In this document: piece by piece, positions 1 through 5,712 of the stretch
Layout of the letters: the number at the start of each line of letters is the position of its first letter
Position numbering within the stretch: the first letter of the stretch is position 1
Assembly (NCBI GenBank): GCA_030612185.1
Contig: JAUWOI010000046.1
Span: forward strand, 1-14,819
Direction: 5' to 3'
From: Anaerolineae bacterium
GTDB taxonomy: Bacteria > Chloroflexota > Anaerolineae > B4-G1
DNA length: 14,819 nucleotides
Notes under the pieces: generated by a model
Databases searched by the model: none
What the model was told of the DNA's origin: nothing
Seen by the model: only the letters and a program-made list of their open reading frames with translations
Position numbers and translations under genes: made by a program

Positions 1-139
1 CAGTTAGCTTGAACAAGGTAAATTTCAACAAGTAGGCGTTTTCAACATTTTCTATTGCAATTTCTGTCAAAATAATGCCAAAAAACGCCCTTTTAGGCAA
101 GAATTCGCGAAAGTCGTTTTAATTTCAGCGAATGGACAG
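1..139. other. Upstream intergenic region, AT-rich
   Basis: No coding region is supported here. The stretch is clearly more AT-rich than the genes that follow and probably holds the promoter of the acyl-CoA oxidation operon. I could not find a convincing pair of -35 and -10 boxes: TTGCAA at 55-60 and AATAAT at 71-76 are only 10 bases apart. The end of any upstream gene lies outside the window. Confidence 0.4.
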
Positions 140-179
140 TACCAATATACCAATATACCAATGTACCAATACACCAACA
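140..179. repeat. Five-copy 8-bp tandem repeat in the leader of the first gene
   Basis: Five consecutive octamers follow the pattern TACCAATA (140-147, 148-155), TACCAATG (156-163), TACCAATA (164-171) and CACCAACA (172-179). The array ends one base before the AAGGAG ribosome binding site (181-186) of the hydratase gene. The same octamer recurs in the spacer before the next gene (1039-1076). Confidence 0.9.
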
Positions 180-192
180 TAAGGAGCGAATA

Positions 193-987
193 ATGGGAGA
201 CTGGCAAAACATCCGAACCGAAGTCGCAGATAAGATCGCGGTGCTGACAATTGACCACCCGCCGGTCAACTCTTTCAACACGCAGGTGGTGACCGAGTTG
301 GAGCAGGCACTGGACGAACTGCTGGCGGACGACGAGGTCAAGGCCATCATCATCACCGGTGGTGGCACCAACGCCTTCATCGCCGGGGCGGACATCCCCG
401 AGATCAAGGCATTGTTTGAAAAGGCCGAGGACACCGCTGCCAGCGATTTTTTAGAGCGGGGGCATAGGACCTTCCTCAAGATCGAGAAAGCCACCAAGCC
501 GATCATCGCCGCCATTAACGGCTTCTGCCTGGGCGGTGGCTTGGAGTTGGCGATGGCCTGCCATATGCGCATCTGCTCCGACCGCGCCCGCCTGGGGCAG
601 CCGGAGATCAACTTAGGGATCATCCCCGGCTGGGGTGGCACACAGCGACTGGCCCGCCTCACGAACAAAGGGAAGGCCATCGAGTTGATCCTCACCGGTG
701 ACATGATCACTGCCCAGGAGGCGTACCGGGTAGGCCTGGTGAACAAGGTAGTGCCGGCCGGGGCGGTGCTCAAGGAGGCGCAGGGTCTGGCTCGCAAGAT
801 CGTCTCCAAGTCCAAGTTCCCCGCTGCTGCCGCGCTGCGGGCCGTTTCCGAGGGACTACAAGTCTCCATTGAGGAGGGGCTCAAGATCGAGGCGGAGCAG
901 TTCGTGATCCTGGCGGAGAAGGAAGATCCTCTCGAGGGGCTCAGCGCCTTCCTCGAAAAGCGGCAGCCACAGTTCAAGGATCGGTAG
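193..987 (+). CDS. Enoyl-CoA hydratase/isomerase family protein (crotonase fold)
   Basis: A 264-residue crotonase-family enzyme, the usual length for enoyl-CoA hydratase, expected to hydrate 2-enoyl-CoA to 3-hydroxyacyl-CoA in the cytoplasm. The oxyanion-hole segment AFIAGADI (61-68) and the loop GFCLGGGLELA (110-120) are present. E118 (in GGGLE) and E138 (in GQPEI) sit 20 residues apart, matching the two catalytic Glu of rat mitochondrial hydratase (144/164), so hydratase rather than a dehalogenase or decarboxylase is favoured. The ATG start is set by AAGGAG at 181-186, six bases upstream. It is the first gene of a five-gene run with two acyl-CoA dehydrogenases and ETF, which fits a beta-oxidation role. 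Its stop codon lies inside the first octamer of the following repeat array. Substrate chain length cannot be read from the sequence. Confidence 0.9.
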   Translation: MGDWQNIRTEVADKIAVLTIDHPPVNSFNTQVVTELEQALDELLADDEVKAIIITGGGTNAFIAGADIPEIKALFEKAEDTAASDFLERGHRTFLKIEKATKPIIAAINGFCLGGGLELAMACHMRICSDRARLGQPEINLGIIPGWGGTQRLARLTNKGKAIELILTGDMITAQEAYRVGLVNKVVPAGAVLKEAQGLARKIVSKSKFPAAAALRAVSEGLQVSIEEGLKIEAEQFVILAEKEDPLEGLSAFLEKRQPQFKDR

Positions 988-1076
988 ACTGGTAGATGGG
1001 GAAACTGGTAGACTGGTAGATTGGTAGAGCACCCAATGTACCAATACCAATCTACCAATATACCAATGTACCAATG
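983..1076. repeat. Inverted pair of 8-bp repeat arrays between hydratase and dehydrogenase genes
   Basis: The left half (983-1030) is six octamers of type GGTAGACT, GGTAGATG, GGGAAACT, GGTAGACT, GGTAGATT and GGTAGAGC. The right half (1031-1076) carries TACCAATA/TACCAATG octamers in the opposite sense. ATTGGTAGA at 1020-1028 is the exact reverse complement of TCTACCAAT at 1051-1059, so the transcript could fold into a hairpin just upstream of the AGGAGG ribosome binding site at 1086-1091. The TAG stop of the upstream gene is part of the first unit. Confidence 0.85.
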
Positions 1077-1098
1077 TAGCAGCCCAGGAGGACTGGCT

Positions 1099-2247
1099 AT
1101 GGACTTTACTCTTAGTGAAGAACAGCAGATGTTCCACGCCATGTTCCGTGACTTCTCCGCCAAGGAGGTCGCGCCCATAGCGGAGGAGATTGATCATGAG
1201 GAGAAACCTCCTCTGGATGTGCTCCGCAAGGCGGCCAATCAGGGTTTCCTGGGGGCAACGCTGCCGGAGGATTACTTCGGTGCGGAACTTGACGGGGTCA
1301 GTTATGCCCTGCTCATCGAGACGCTGGCCAAAGACTGCATGTCCACCGCCGTGACACTGGCGACGCACGTGAGCCTGGTGGCGATGAGCATCTTGGCCCA
1401 CGGCACCGACGCCCAGAAGGAGGAATGGCTCCCGCTGATGGCTGCCGGTGAGGTGATCGGCGCTTTCGCCCTCACCGAGCCAGACGCTGGAAGCGACGCG
1501 ATGGCGCTCCAGACCCGCGCTACGCCAGACGGCGACGACTGCCTGCTCGATGGCGTCAAGACCTGGGTCGCCAACGGCGAGATCGCTGGTCTCTTTCTGG
1601 TCTTTGCCCAAGGATCAGAGGGGGTCGAACCATTCTTAGTCCCCAAGGACACCACCGGGCTGACGGTGGGCTACCGGGAGCCGACGCTGGGGCTGCGCAG
1701 CGTGACCTTCAACACGCTTTACCTGGAACACTGCCGGGTGCCACAGGCCAACCGGCTTGGTGAGACCGGCGGGGGATGGACGGTGGCACAGCAGGCTCAG
1801 GATCGTATGGCGGTCGCGCTAGCGGCAGCCGGGTTAGGGGTGGCCGAGGCAGCAGTGGACACCGCAGCCCAGTTCGCCACCGAGCGGGTACAGTTCGGCG
1901 TCCCTATTGCCAAGAAGCAGGCCCTCCAATCTTACGTGGCCGAGGCGCTGACCGCAGTGGAGGCCCTGCGCTACCTGGTCTACCACGCTGCATGGCTGGC
2001 CAATCAGGGTAGTGACTTTTCCTTCGACGCCTCGGTGGTCAAGGCCTTCAGCGCCCACGTCGCCAGCAGCGTCACCAACCGTATGGTTCAGGTGATGGGC
2101 GGCTACGGCTACATGGAGGATTACCCGATGGCCCGCAAGTACCGTGATGCCCGCGCGCTGGGCATCATCGGTGGGCCGACAGAACTGCATGATGTCCGGA
2201 TCGCTCAGCGGATCTTTGCCGATCTGGATCTCGAGATCACGCCGTAG
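1099..2247 (+). CDS. Acyl-CoA dehydrogenase family protein lacking the usual catalytic Glu
   Basis: A 382-residue FAD-dependent acyl-CoA dehydrogenase-fold protein. The start is taken at MDFTLSEEQQ because AGGAGG lies seven bases upstream at 1086-1091 and the paralogue next door begins the same way; the open frame upstream is only repeat sequence. Flavin-site elements are present: ALTEPDAGSDA (124-134), TWVANG (155-160), ERVQFG (262-267) and the MGGYGYMEDYP region (333-343). The canonical C-terminal EGTSEIQ motif, whose first Glu is the catalytic base, reads GGPTELH here (358-364), so that Glu is Gly. D235 (in QDRMAV) appears to align with the alternative base position used by isovaleryl-CoA dehydrogenase (Glu254), so it may be active through Asp235 or be a partner subunit of the following dehydrogenase. 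The pair is separated by 11 bases and likely co-expressed. Substrate unknown. Confidence 0.85.
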   Translation: MDFTLSEEQQMFHAMFRDFSAKEVAPIAEEIDHEEKPPLDVLRKAANQGFLGATLPEDYFGAELDGVSYALLIETLAKDCMSTAVTLATHVSLVAMSILAHGTDAQKEEWLPLMAAGEVIGAFALTEPDAGSDAMALQTRATPDGDDCLLDGVKTWVANGEIAGLFLVFAQGSEGVEPFLVPKDTTGLTVGYREPTLGLRSVTFNTLYLEHCRVPQANRLGETGGGWTVAQQAQDRMAVALAAAGLGVAEAAVDTAAQFATERVQFGVPIAKKQALQSYVAEALTAVEALRYLVYHAAWLANQGSDFSFDASVVKAFSAHVASSVTNRMVQVMGGYGYMEDYPMARKYRDARALGIIGGPTELHDVRIAQRIFADLDLEITP

Positions 2248-2258
2248 GAGGCTGAAAT

Positions 2259-3425
2259 ATGGACTTTACGTTTTCTCCAGAACATACTGCCCTGCGCCGG
2301 ATGATCCGGGAGGTTGCCGAGACCGAGATCGCTCCTATAGCGGCGGCGCTTGACCGGGAGCACAGGGTGCCTCTTGAGGAAATACGTTTACTCGGCGAAA
2401 TCGGCCTCATGGGCGTCTGCTTCCCGCAGGAGTACGGCGGGATGGGAGCCGGCGAGGCTGGCTACTGTATCCTGATGGAGGAATTGGGCCGGGTCTGCAC
2501 CTCCACGGCGACCAACGTGGGTGCCCACATCGGCATCGGCGCGATGGCGATCTACCTGGGGGGGACCGACGAGCAGAAGCGGAAGTACCTGACGCCGCTG
2601 GCGCGAGGGGAGAAATTCGCCGCCTTTGGGCTGACCGAGGCCAACGCTGGCTCTGACGCCGCCGCCATTCGCACCCGTGCCGTCCGCGAGGGGGACTCCT
2701 GGTTCCTGGACGGGGGCAAGGTCTTTATCACCAACGGCGGGTACGCGGACATCGTCACCGTGATGGCAGTGACCGACCCGGCGCTGGGCGCCCGGGGCGG
2801 CATCACCGCTTTTATCGTCGAGACCGATTGGGAAGGCTTCTCGGTGGCCCGGGCAGTGGATATGATGGGCATCCGGGGCACGAGCACCGCGGAGTTGGTC
2901 TTCGAGGAACTGCGGGTGCCCCACGAGAACGTGCTGGGCAAGGTTGGCGAGGGCTTCGTCGTTTTCATGCAGTCGCTCGACATGGGCCGGCTGACACTGA
3001 GCGCAGCCTGCCTGGGCGGGGCACAGGCAGCACTCGAGGCATCCATCCACTGGGCCAAGACCCGCAAGCAGTTCGGCCTGGAACTGGCCCACAAGCAGTC
3101 AGTACAGTGGAAAATCGCGGACATGGCCACAGAGATCGAGGCGCTGCGCAGCCTGGTCTACCGGGTGGCCTGGCTTGTGGATGCAGGCCAGCCCTTCGGC
3201 CAACTGGCGGCGATGTGCAAGATGTATGGCTCCGAGGTAGCCTCCCGCGCCATTGACATGGCACACCAGATCCACGGCGGGCTGGGCTTCACACGCGCCT
3301 TCCCCATTGAGCGAGCCTTCCGCGACGCCCGTATCTCGGAGATATTCGAGGGCACCAGCGAGATCCAGCGTATCGTCATCGCCAGCAACATCTTCCGCGA
3401 GCACGGCGTGCGAATTCGACCATGA
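2259..3425 (+). CDS. Acyl-CoA dehydrogenase (catalytic Glu present)
   Basis: A 388-residue, full-length acyl-CoA dehydrogenase that would introduce a 2,3-double bond into an acyl-CoA and pass electrons to ETF. Visible family marks are FGLTEANAGSDA (123-134), VFITNG (155-160), the TRKQFG flavin-contact segment (268-273), QIHGGLGF (337-344) and the intact EGTSEIQR motif (364-371), with E364 as probable catalytic base. The AGGAGG ribosome binding site (2246-2251) overlaps the stop codon of the preceding gene, which suggests translational coupling with the first dehydrogenase. The position matching D235 of that paralogue is Gly here, as expected when the C-terminal Glu is used. Short-chain or branched-chain substrates are possible, but the sequence does not decide this. 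Confidence 0.92.
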   Translation: MDFTFSPEHTALRRMIREVAETEIAPIAAALDREHRVPLEEIRLLGEIGLMGVCFPQEYGGMGAGEAGYCILMEELGRVCTSTATNVGAHIGIGAMAIYLGGTDEQKRKYLTPLARGEKFAAFGLTEANAGSDAAAIRTRAVREGDSWFLDGGKVFITNGGYADIVTVMAVTDPALGARGGITAFIVETDWEGFSVARAVDMMGIRGTSTAELVFEELRVPHENVLGKVGEGFVVFMQSLDMGRLTLSAACLGGAQAALEASIHWAKTRKQFGLELAHKQSVQWKIADMATEIEALRSLVYRVAWLVDAGQPFGQLAAMCKMYGSEVASRAIDMAHQIHGGLGFTRAFPIERAFRDARISEIFEGTSEIQRIVIASNIFREHGVRIRP

Positions 3426-3444
3426 GGAGTAAAAGAAGAAGTAG

Positions 3445-3557
3445 ATGAGGAAAGAGTAGATGAGGAAGGAGTAGACGAGTATCCTCTTTCCTCATGTCCT
3501 CATTTACTCATCTACTCATTTACTCATCTACTCATTTACTCATCTACTCATTTACTA
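3445..3557. repeat. Repeat-rich spacer with hairpin arms and 16-bp tandem units before etfB
   Basis: ATGAGGAAAGAG at 3445-3456 is the exact reverse complement of CTCTTTCCTCAT at 3484-3495, giving a 12-bp stem. From 3499 the 16-bp unit CTCATTTACTCATCTA repeats three times without change (3499-3514, 3515-3530, 3531-3546) and continues partially to 3557. The unit is two octamers, so the 8-bp period seen before the first and second genes is kept with a different sequence. The array ends a few bases before the AGGAG (3562-3566) of etfB. Confidence 0.9.
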
Positions 3558-3572
3558 CGACAGGAGTTGCCC

Positions 3573-4481
3573 ATGAGAATCATTGTGGCATTAGGACGAG
3601 TTCTCGACCCCAGGGGAATCATGGTCAAACGGCGGGCGGGCCGCATCTTCGTCAACCGGGAGGAATATATCCTCCAGCCGGCCGACCGCTGCGCGCTGGA
3701 GGCAGCGCTGCGCATCAAGGATGCCACCGGCGCTGAGGTGGTGGCCCTCCCACGGGGCCTGCTGCCCGACGACGACGTGCTCCGCCAGGCGCTGGCGACC
3801 GGAGCCGACCGGGCAATCTACCTCGTAGGGCAAGTTGGCAACTTGCCCCACATCGGCGACGCAAGTATGGCCCGAGTATTGGCAGCAGCAGTGGAGCGGC
3901 TGGGAGGGGCGGACCTGGTACTGACCGGCGCAACTACTATGGACACCGGGCAGGGTCAACTGGGTCCCCGGCTGGCCGAGGCGCTGGGCTGGCCCCAGAT
4001 CGTCGGCGCCTGGCAGGTGGCGATTCAGCGATTCAGCGAATCAGCGAAAGGAAAGGTACAAGCTGTTCTCCAGCAGGGAAGCGATTACGTGACCGTCGAG
4101 GCTGATTTGCCGGCGATGGTCACAATGCTGCCCGGAGCGCTCAAGCTCCGCTACCCCGATGGCGTTCGCCTGATCAACGTCTATAAAGGGGTGGGGGAGA
4201 TAGCGGAGGGACTGGAGCAGTGGGACGTGAGCGACCCTTCGACAGGCTCACCGCCACGAGTACTCGCGGTGGCAGGGCAGGCTCCTTCGACTGGGCTCAC
4301 CGCCACGAGTACTCGCGGTGGCAGGGCAGGCCTGGTGGATGAAGCGGCGCTCCAACCACTCCTGGAGAAACGGGGGCAGGACTTCCCACCGGAGCGGGAG
4401 CGAGGGGTGCGACTGAGCGGCACGCCTGAGGAGATGGCCCAGGCACTGGCAGGCGCGCTCCGGCAACGAGCGCGCGGGTAG
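3573..4481 (+). CDS. etfB: Electron transfer flavoprotein beta subunit, enlarged by repeat insertions
   Basis: A 302-residue EtfB/FixA-type protein, the AMP-binding partner of EtfA that accepts electrons from acyl-CoA dehydrogenases. The N-terminus MRIIVALGRVLDP, the PADRCALEAALRIKD segment (36-50) and DLVLTGATTMDTGQGQLGP (114-132) match the EtfB fold, although the usual DGDTGQ nucleotide loop is altered. ATG at 3573 is chosen over TTG at 3567 because AGGAG (3562-3566) is correctly spaced for it. EtfB proteins are usually about 250-270 residues. The excess is explained by three repeat-derived stretches: GQVGNLP near residues 86-92, IQRFSES near 151-157, and a two-copy 16-residue insert near 222-253. 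All preserve the frame. A dead gene is unlikely because the frame stays open and etfA follows 13 bases later. Confidence 0.88.
   Translation: MRIIVALGRVLDPRGIMVKRRAGRIFVNREEYILQPADRCALEAALRIKDATGAEVVALPRGLLPDDDVLRQALATGADRAIYLVGQVGNLPHIGDASMARVLAAAVERLGGADLVLTGATTMDTGQGQLGPRLAEALGWPQIVGAWQVAIQRFSESAKGKVQAVLQQGSDYVTVEADLPAMVTMLPGALKLRYPDGVRLINVYKGVGEIAEGLEQWDVSDPSTGSPPRVLAVAGQAPSTGLTATSTRGGRAGLVDEAALQPLLEKRGQDFPPERERGVRLSGTPEEMAQALAGALRQRARG
3828..3848. repeat. Small palindrome inserted in etfB
   Basis: GGGCAAGTT (3828-3836) and AACTTGCCC (3840-3848) form a perfect 9-bp stem with a 3-base GGC loop. It encodes GQVGNLP in a part of EtfB where the family normally has no such segment. This looks like a short dispersed palindromic element inside a coding region. 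Confidence 0.7.
4021..4044. repeat. Three 8-bp units inside etfB
   Basis: CGATTCAG (4021-4028), CGATTCAG (4029-4036) and CGAATCAG (4037-4044) form a short tandem array with the same 8-bp period as the intergenic arrays. It encodes the IQRFSES stretch of EtfB. Confidence 0.65.
4236..4330. repeat. Two-copy 48-bp-period repeat inside etfB
   Basis: Two near-identical units (4236-4281 and 4284-4330) each begin CCTTCGAC, contain GGCTCACCGCCACGAGTACT and end GGCAGGGCAGG. The period of 48 bases is 16 codons, so the frame is kept. Each unit contains a central palindrome CGAGTACTCG with flanking ACCGC/CGGT arms. The TTCGAC...GGCTCA motif is related to sequence at 6007-6114 in the restriction gene. Confidence 0.85.
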
Positions 4482-4494
4482 AGGAGAGAATCCA

Positions 4495-5550
4495 ATGGAC
4501 GTTTCATATCTCGACTTACTGATGGCACAGCAGGAGGAGGTCTCCGAGGCTGAGGGCGGTGGCGGTATCTGGGTCGTGGCCGATGTCGTGGACGGCGCGG
4601 TGGCTCCGGTGACACTGGAGGCACTGGGCGCGGCCCGCACCCTGGCCGACGCGCTGGGGGCCTACGTCGACGGGGTACTGCTGGGCGAGGGGGTAGCGGA
4701 TTCAGCCCAACCCCTCTCCCAGGCGGGGGCCGACGGCGTGCGCGTGGCCGACCACCCCTCGCTGGCCCAGTTTGCGCTGGAGCCCTACCTGAAGGTGCTG
4801 GCAGATCTGTTCCAGGCCGAGCAGCCGGAGGTGGTCATCTTCGGGACCACCACGCAGGGGCAGGAGTTAGCGCCACGGCTGGCGCAGCGTTTGGGTGGTG
4901 GGCTGATCGAACACGTAGTCGCGGCCAGCCTGGACGAAGCCACCCGGACAGTGGTGGCCACCTTCCCGATCTACGGCGGTGAGTACTTCGAAGTCGCCGC
5001 CTGCCCCGAGGCCCGGCCTCAGTTTCTCACTGTGGAGCCGGGAGCCTTCCCCGCTCCCTTCATTGATTCCTACCGCAAGGGAGACCCCACCCCACTCGAG
5101 GTCGAACCGGTAGTGCCGGCCGTGCGCGTGGTGGGGCCGGCCGAGGGCTTTGAGCCGCCTCCGGTTCCGCTTGCCCAGGCCCGGGTGATCGTGGCCGCCG
5201 GCAGGCAGGCGAGCGACGGCTCGGCTAAGACTGCCGGAGCCTTCGAGTTGGTGCGGCAACTGGCGGCGGCAATGGGCGGCCAGGTGGCCGGCGACCGGGG
5301 GGCGCGAGATGCGGGCTGGATCGAGCCCGAGCAGATCGTGGACGTGCGCGGCGTGACAGTTGCGCCCGATGTCTACGTGGCGGTGGGCATCCGGGGCGAC
5401 ACATTCCACAACGCCGCGATCGAGGGGGCAAAGTTCATCGCCGCCATCCACCCCGACCACGACGCCCCCATCTTCCAGGTGGCCGACCTCTGCCTGGAGG
5501 CGAACCCGGCCGAGGTTCTCCCGGCGCTACTGGAGGCGTTGGAAGGATAG
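4495..5550 (+). CDS. etfA: Electron transfer flavoprotein alpha subunit, with altered FAD-loop residues
   Basis: A 351-residue EtfA/FixB-type protein, the FAD-carrying partner of EtfB. The start follows AGGAG at 4482-4486, eight bases upstream. The C-terminal flavin domain is clear: FELVRQLAAAMGGQVAGDR (250-268), DAGWIEPEQIVDVRGVTVAP (272-291), YVAVGIRGDTFHN (294-306) and DAPIFQVADLCLEANPAEVL (323-342). R268 matches the conserved Arg of the GASR motif. Two motifs that contact the flavin differ from the classical form: GQTGK is replaced by VDVRG (the Thr aligns with R285), and GISGAIQH by GIRGDTFH. The reduction potential or bifurcation behaviour may therefore differ from textbook ETF, which is inference. 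It is the last gene of the operon, 41 bases before the terminator. Confidence 0.9.
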   Translation: MDVSYLDLLMAQQEEVSEAEGGGGIWVVADVVDGAVAPVTLEALGAARTLADALGAYVDGVLLGEGVADSAQPLSQAGADGVRVADHPSLAQFALEPYLKVLADLFQAEQPEVVIFGTTTQGQELAPRLAQRLGGGLIEHVVAASLDEATRTVVATFPIYGGEYFEVAACPEARPQFLTVEPGAFPAPFIDSYRKGDPTPLEVEPVVPAVRVVGPAEGFEPPPVPLAQARVIVAAGRQASDGSAKTAGAFELVRQLAAAMGGQVAGDRGARDAGWIEPEQIVDVRGVTVAPDVYVAVGIRGDTFHNAAIEGAKFIAAIHPDHDAPIFQVADLCLEANPAEVLPALLEALEG

Positions 5551-5590
5551 CCGCTCCCAGTCCGCCTTTTGTAAGGAGGATTTTGCAGAT

Positions 5591-5621
5591 GCTCGGCGCC
5601 TCTAAGGCGCCGGGCATTTTT
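5591..5621 (+). terminator. Intrinsic terminator ending the acyl-CoA/ETF operon
   Basis: CGGCGCCT (5594-5601), loop CTA and AGGCGCCG (5605-5612) form a perfect 8-bp GC-rich stem. It extends to about 11 pairs with GCT/GGC flanks including one G-U pair, and is followed by ATTTTTG. It lies directly after etfA. Confidence 0.88.
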
Positions 5622-5648
5622 GTTGTGGCTGGAAGGGAGAACTGGCAT

Positions 5649-5677
5649 TTGTGTAAGTGCCGCCGTTGGGCTATAAT
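5649..5677 (+). promoter_or_regulatory. Probable sigma-70-type promoter for the restriction-modification gene
   Basis: A perfect TATAAT lies at 5672-5677, with TTGTGT at 5649-5654 as a weak -35 box 17 bases upstream. Transcription would begin near 5684 and give a leader of about 30 bases. The position just after the terminator of the previous operon supports it. Confidence 0.55.
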
Positions 5678-5700
5678 CTGCCTGTGTCTGCCACCTATGC

Positions 5701-5706
5701 AGGGAG
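5701..5706 (+). promoter_or_regulatory. Ribosome binding site that fixes the restriction gene start
   Basis: AGGGAG at 5701-5706 touches an ATG at 5707 but sits six bases before a second in-frame ATG at 5713. Normal spacing therefore favours 5713 as the start. Confidence 0.65.
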
Positions 5707-5712
5707 ATGACT

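Noticed and set aside
93..1178. A 361-codon minus-strand frame covering the hydratase gene
   Set aside because: It is the antisense of a clear crotonase gene, and its repeated YIG/VYWY stretches are only the octamer repeats read backwards.
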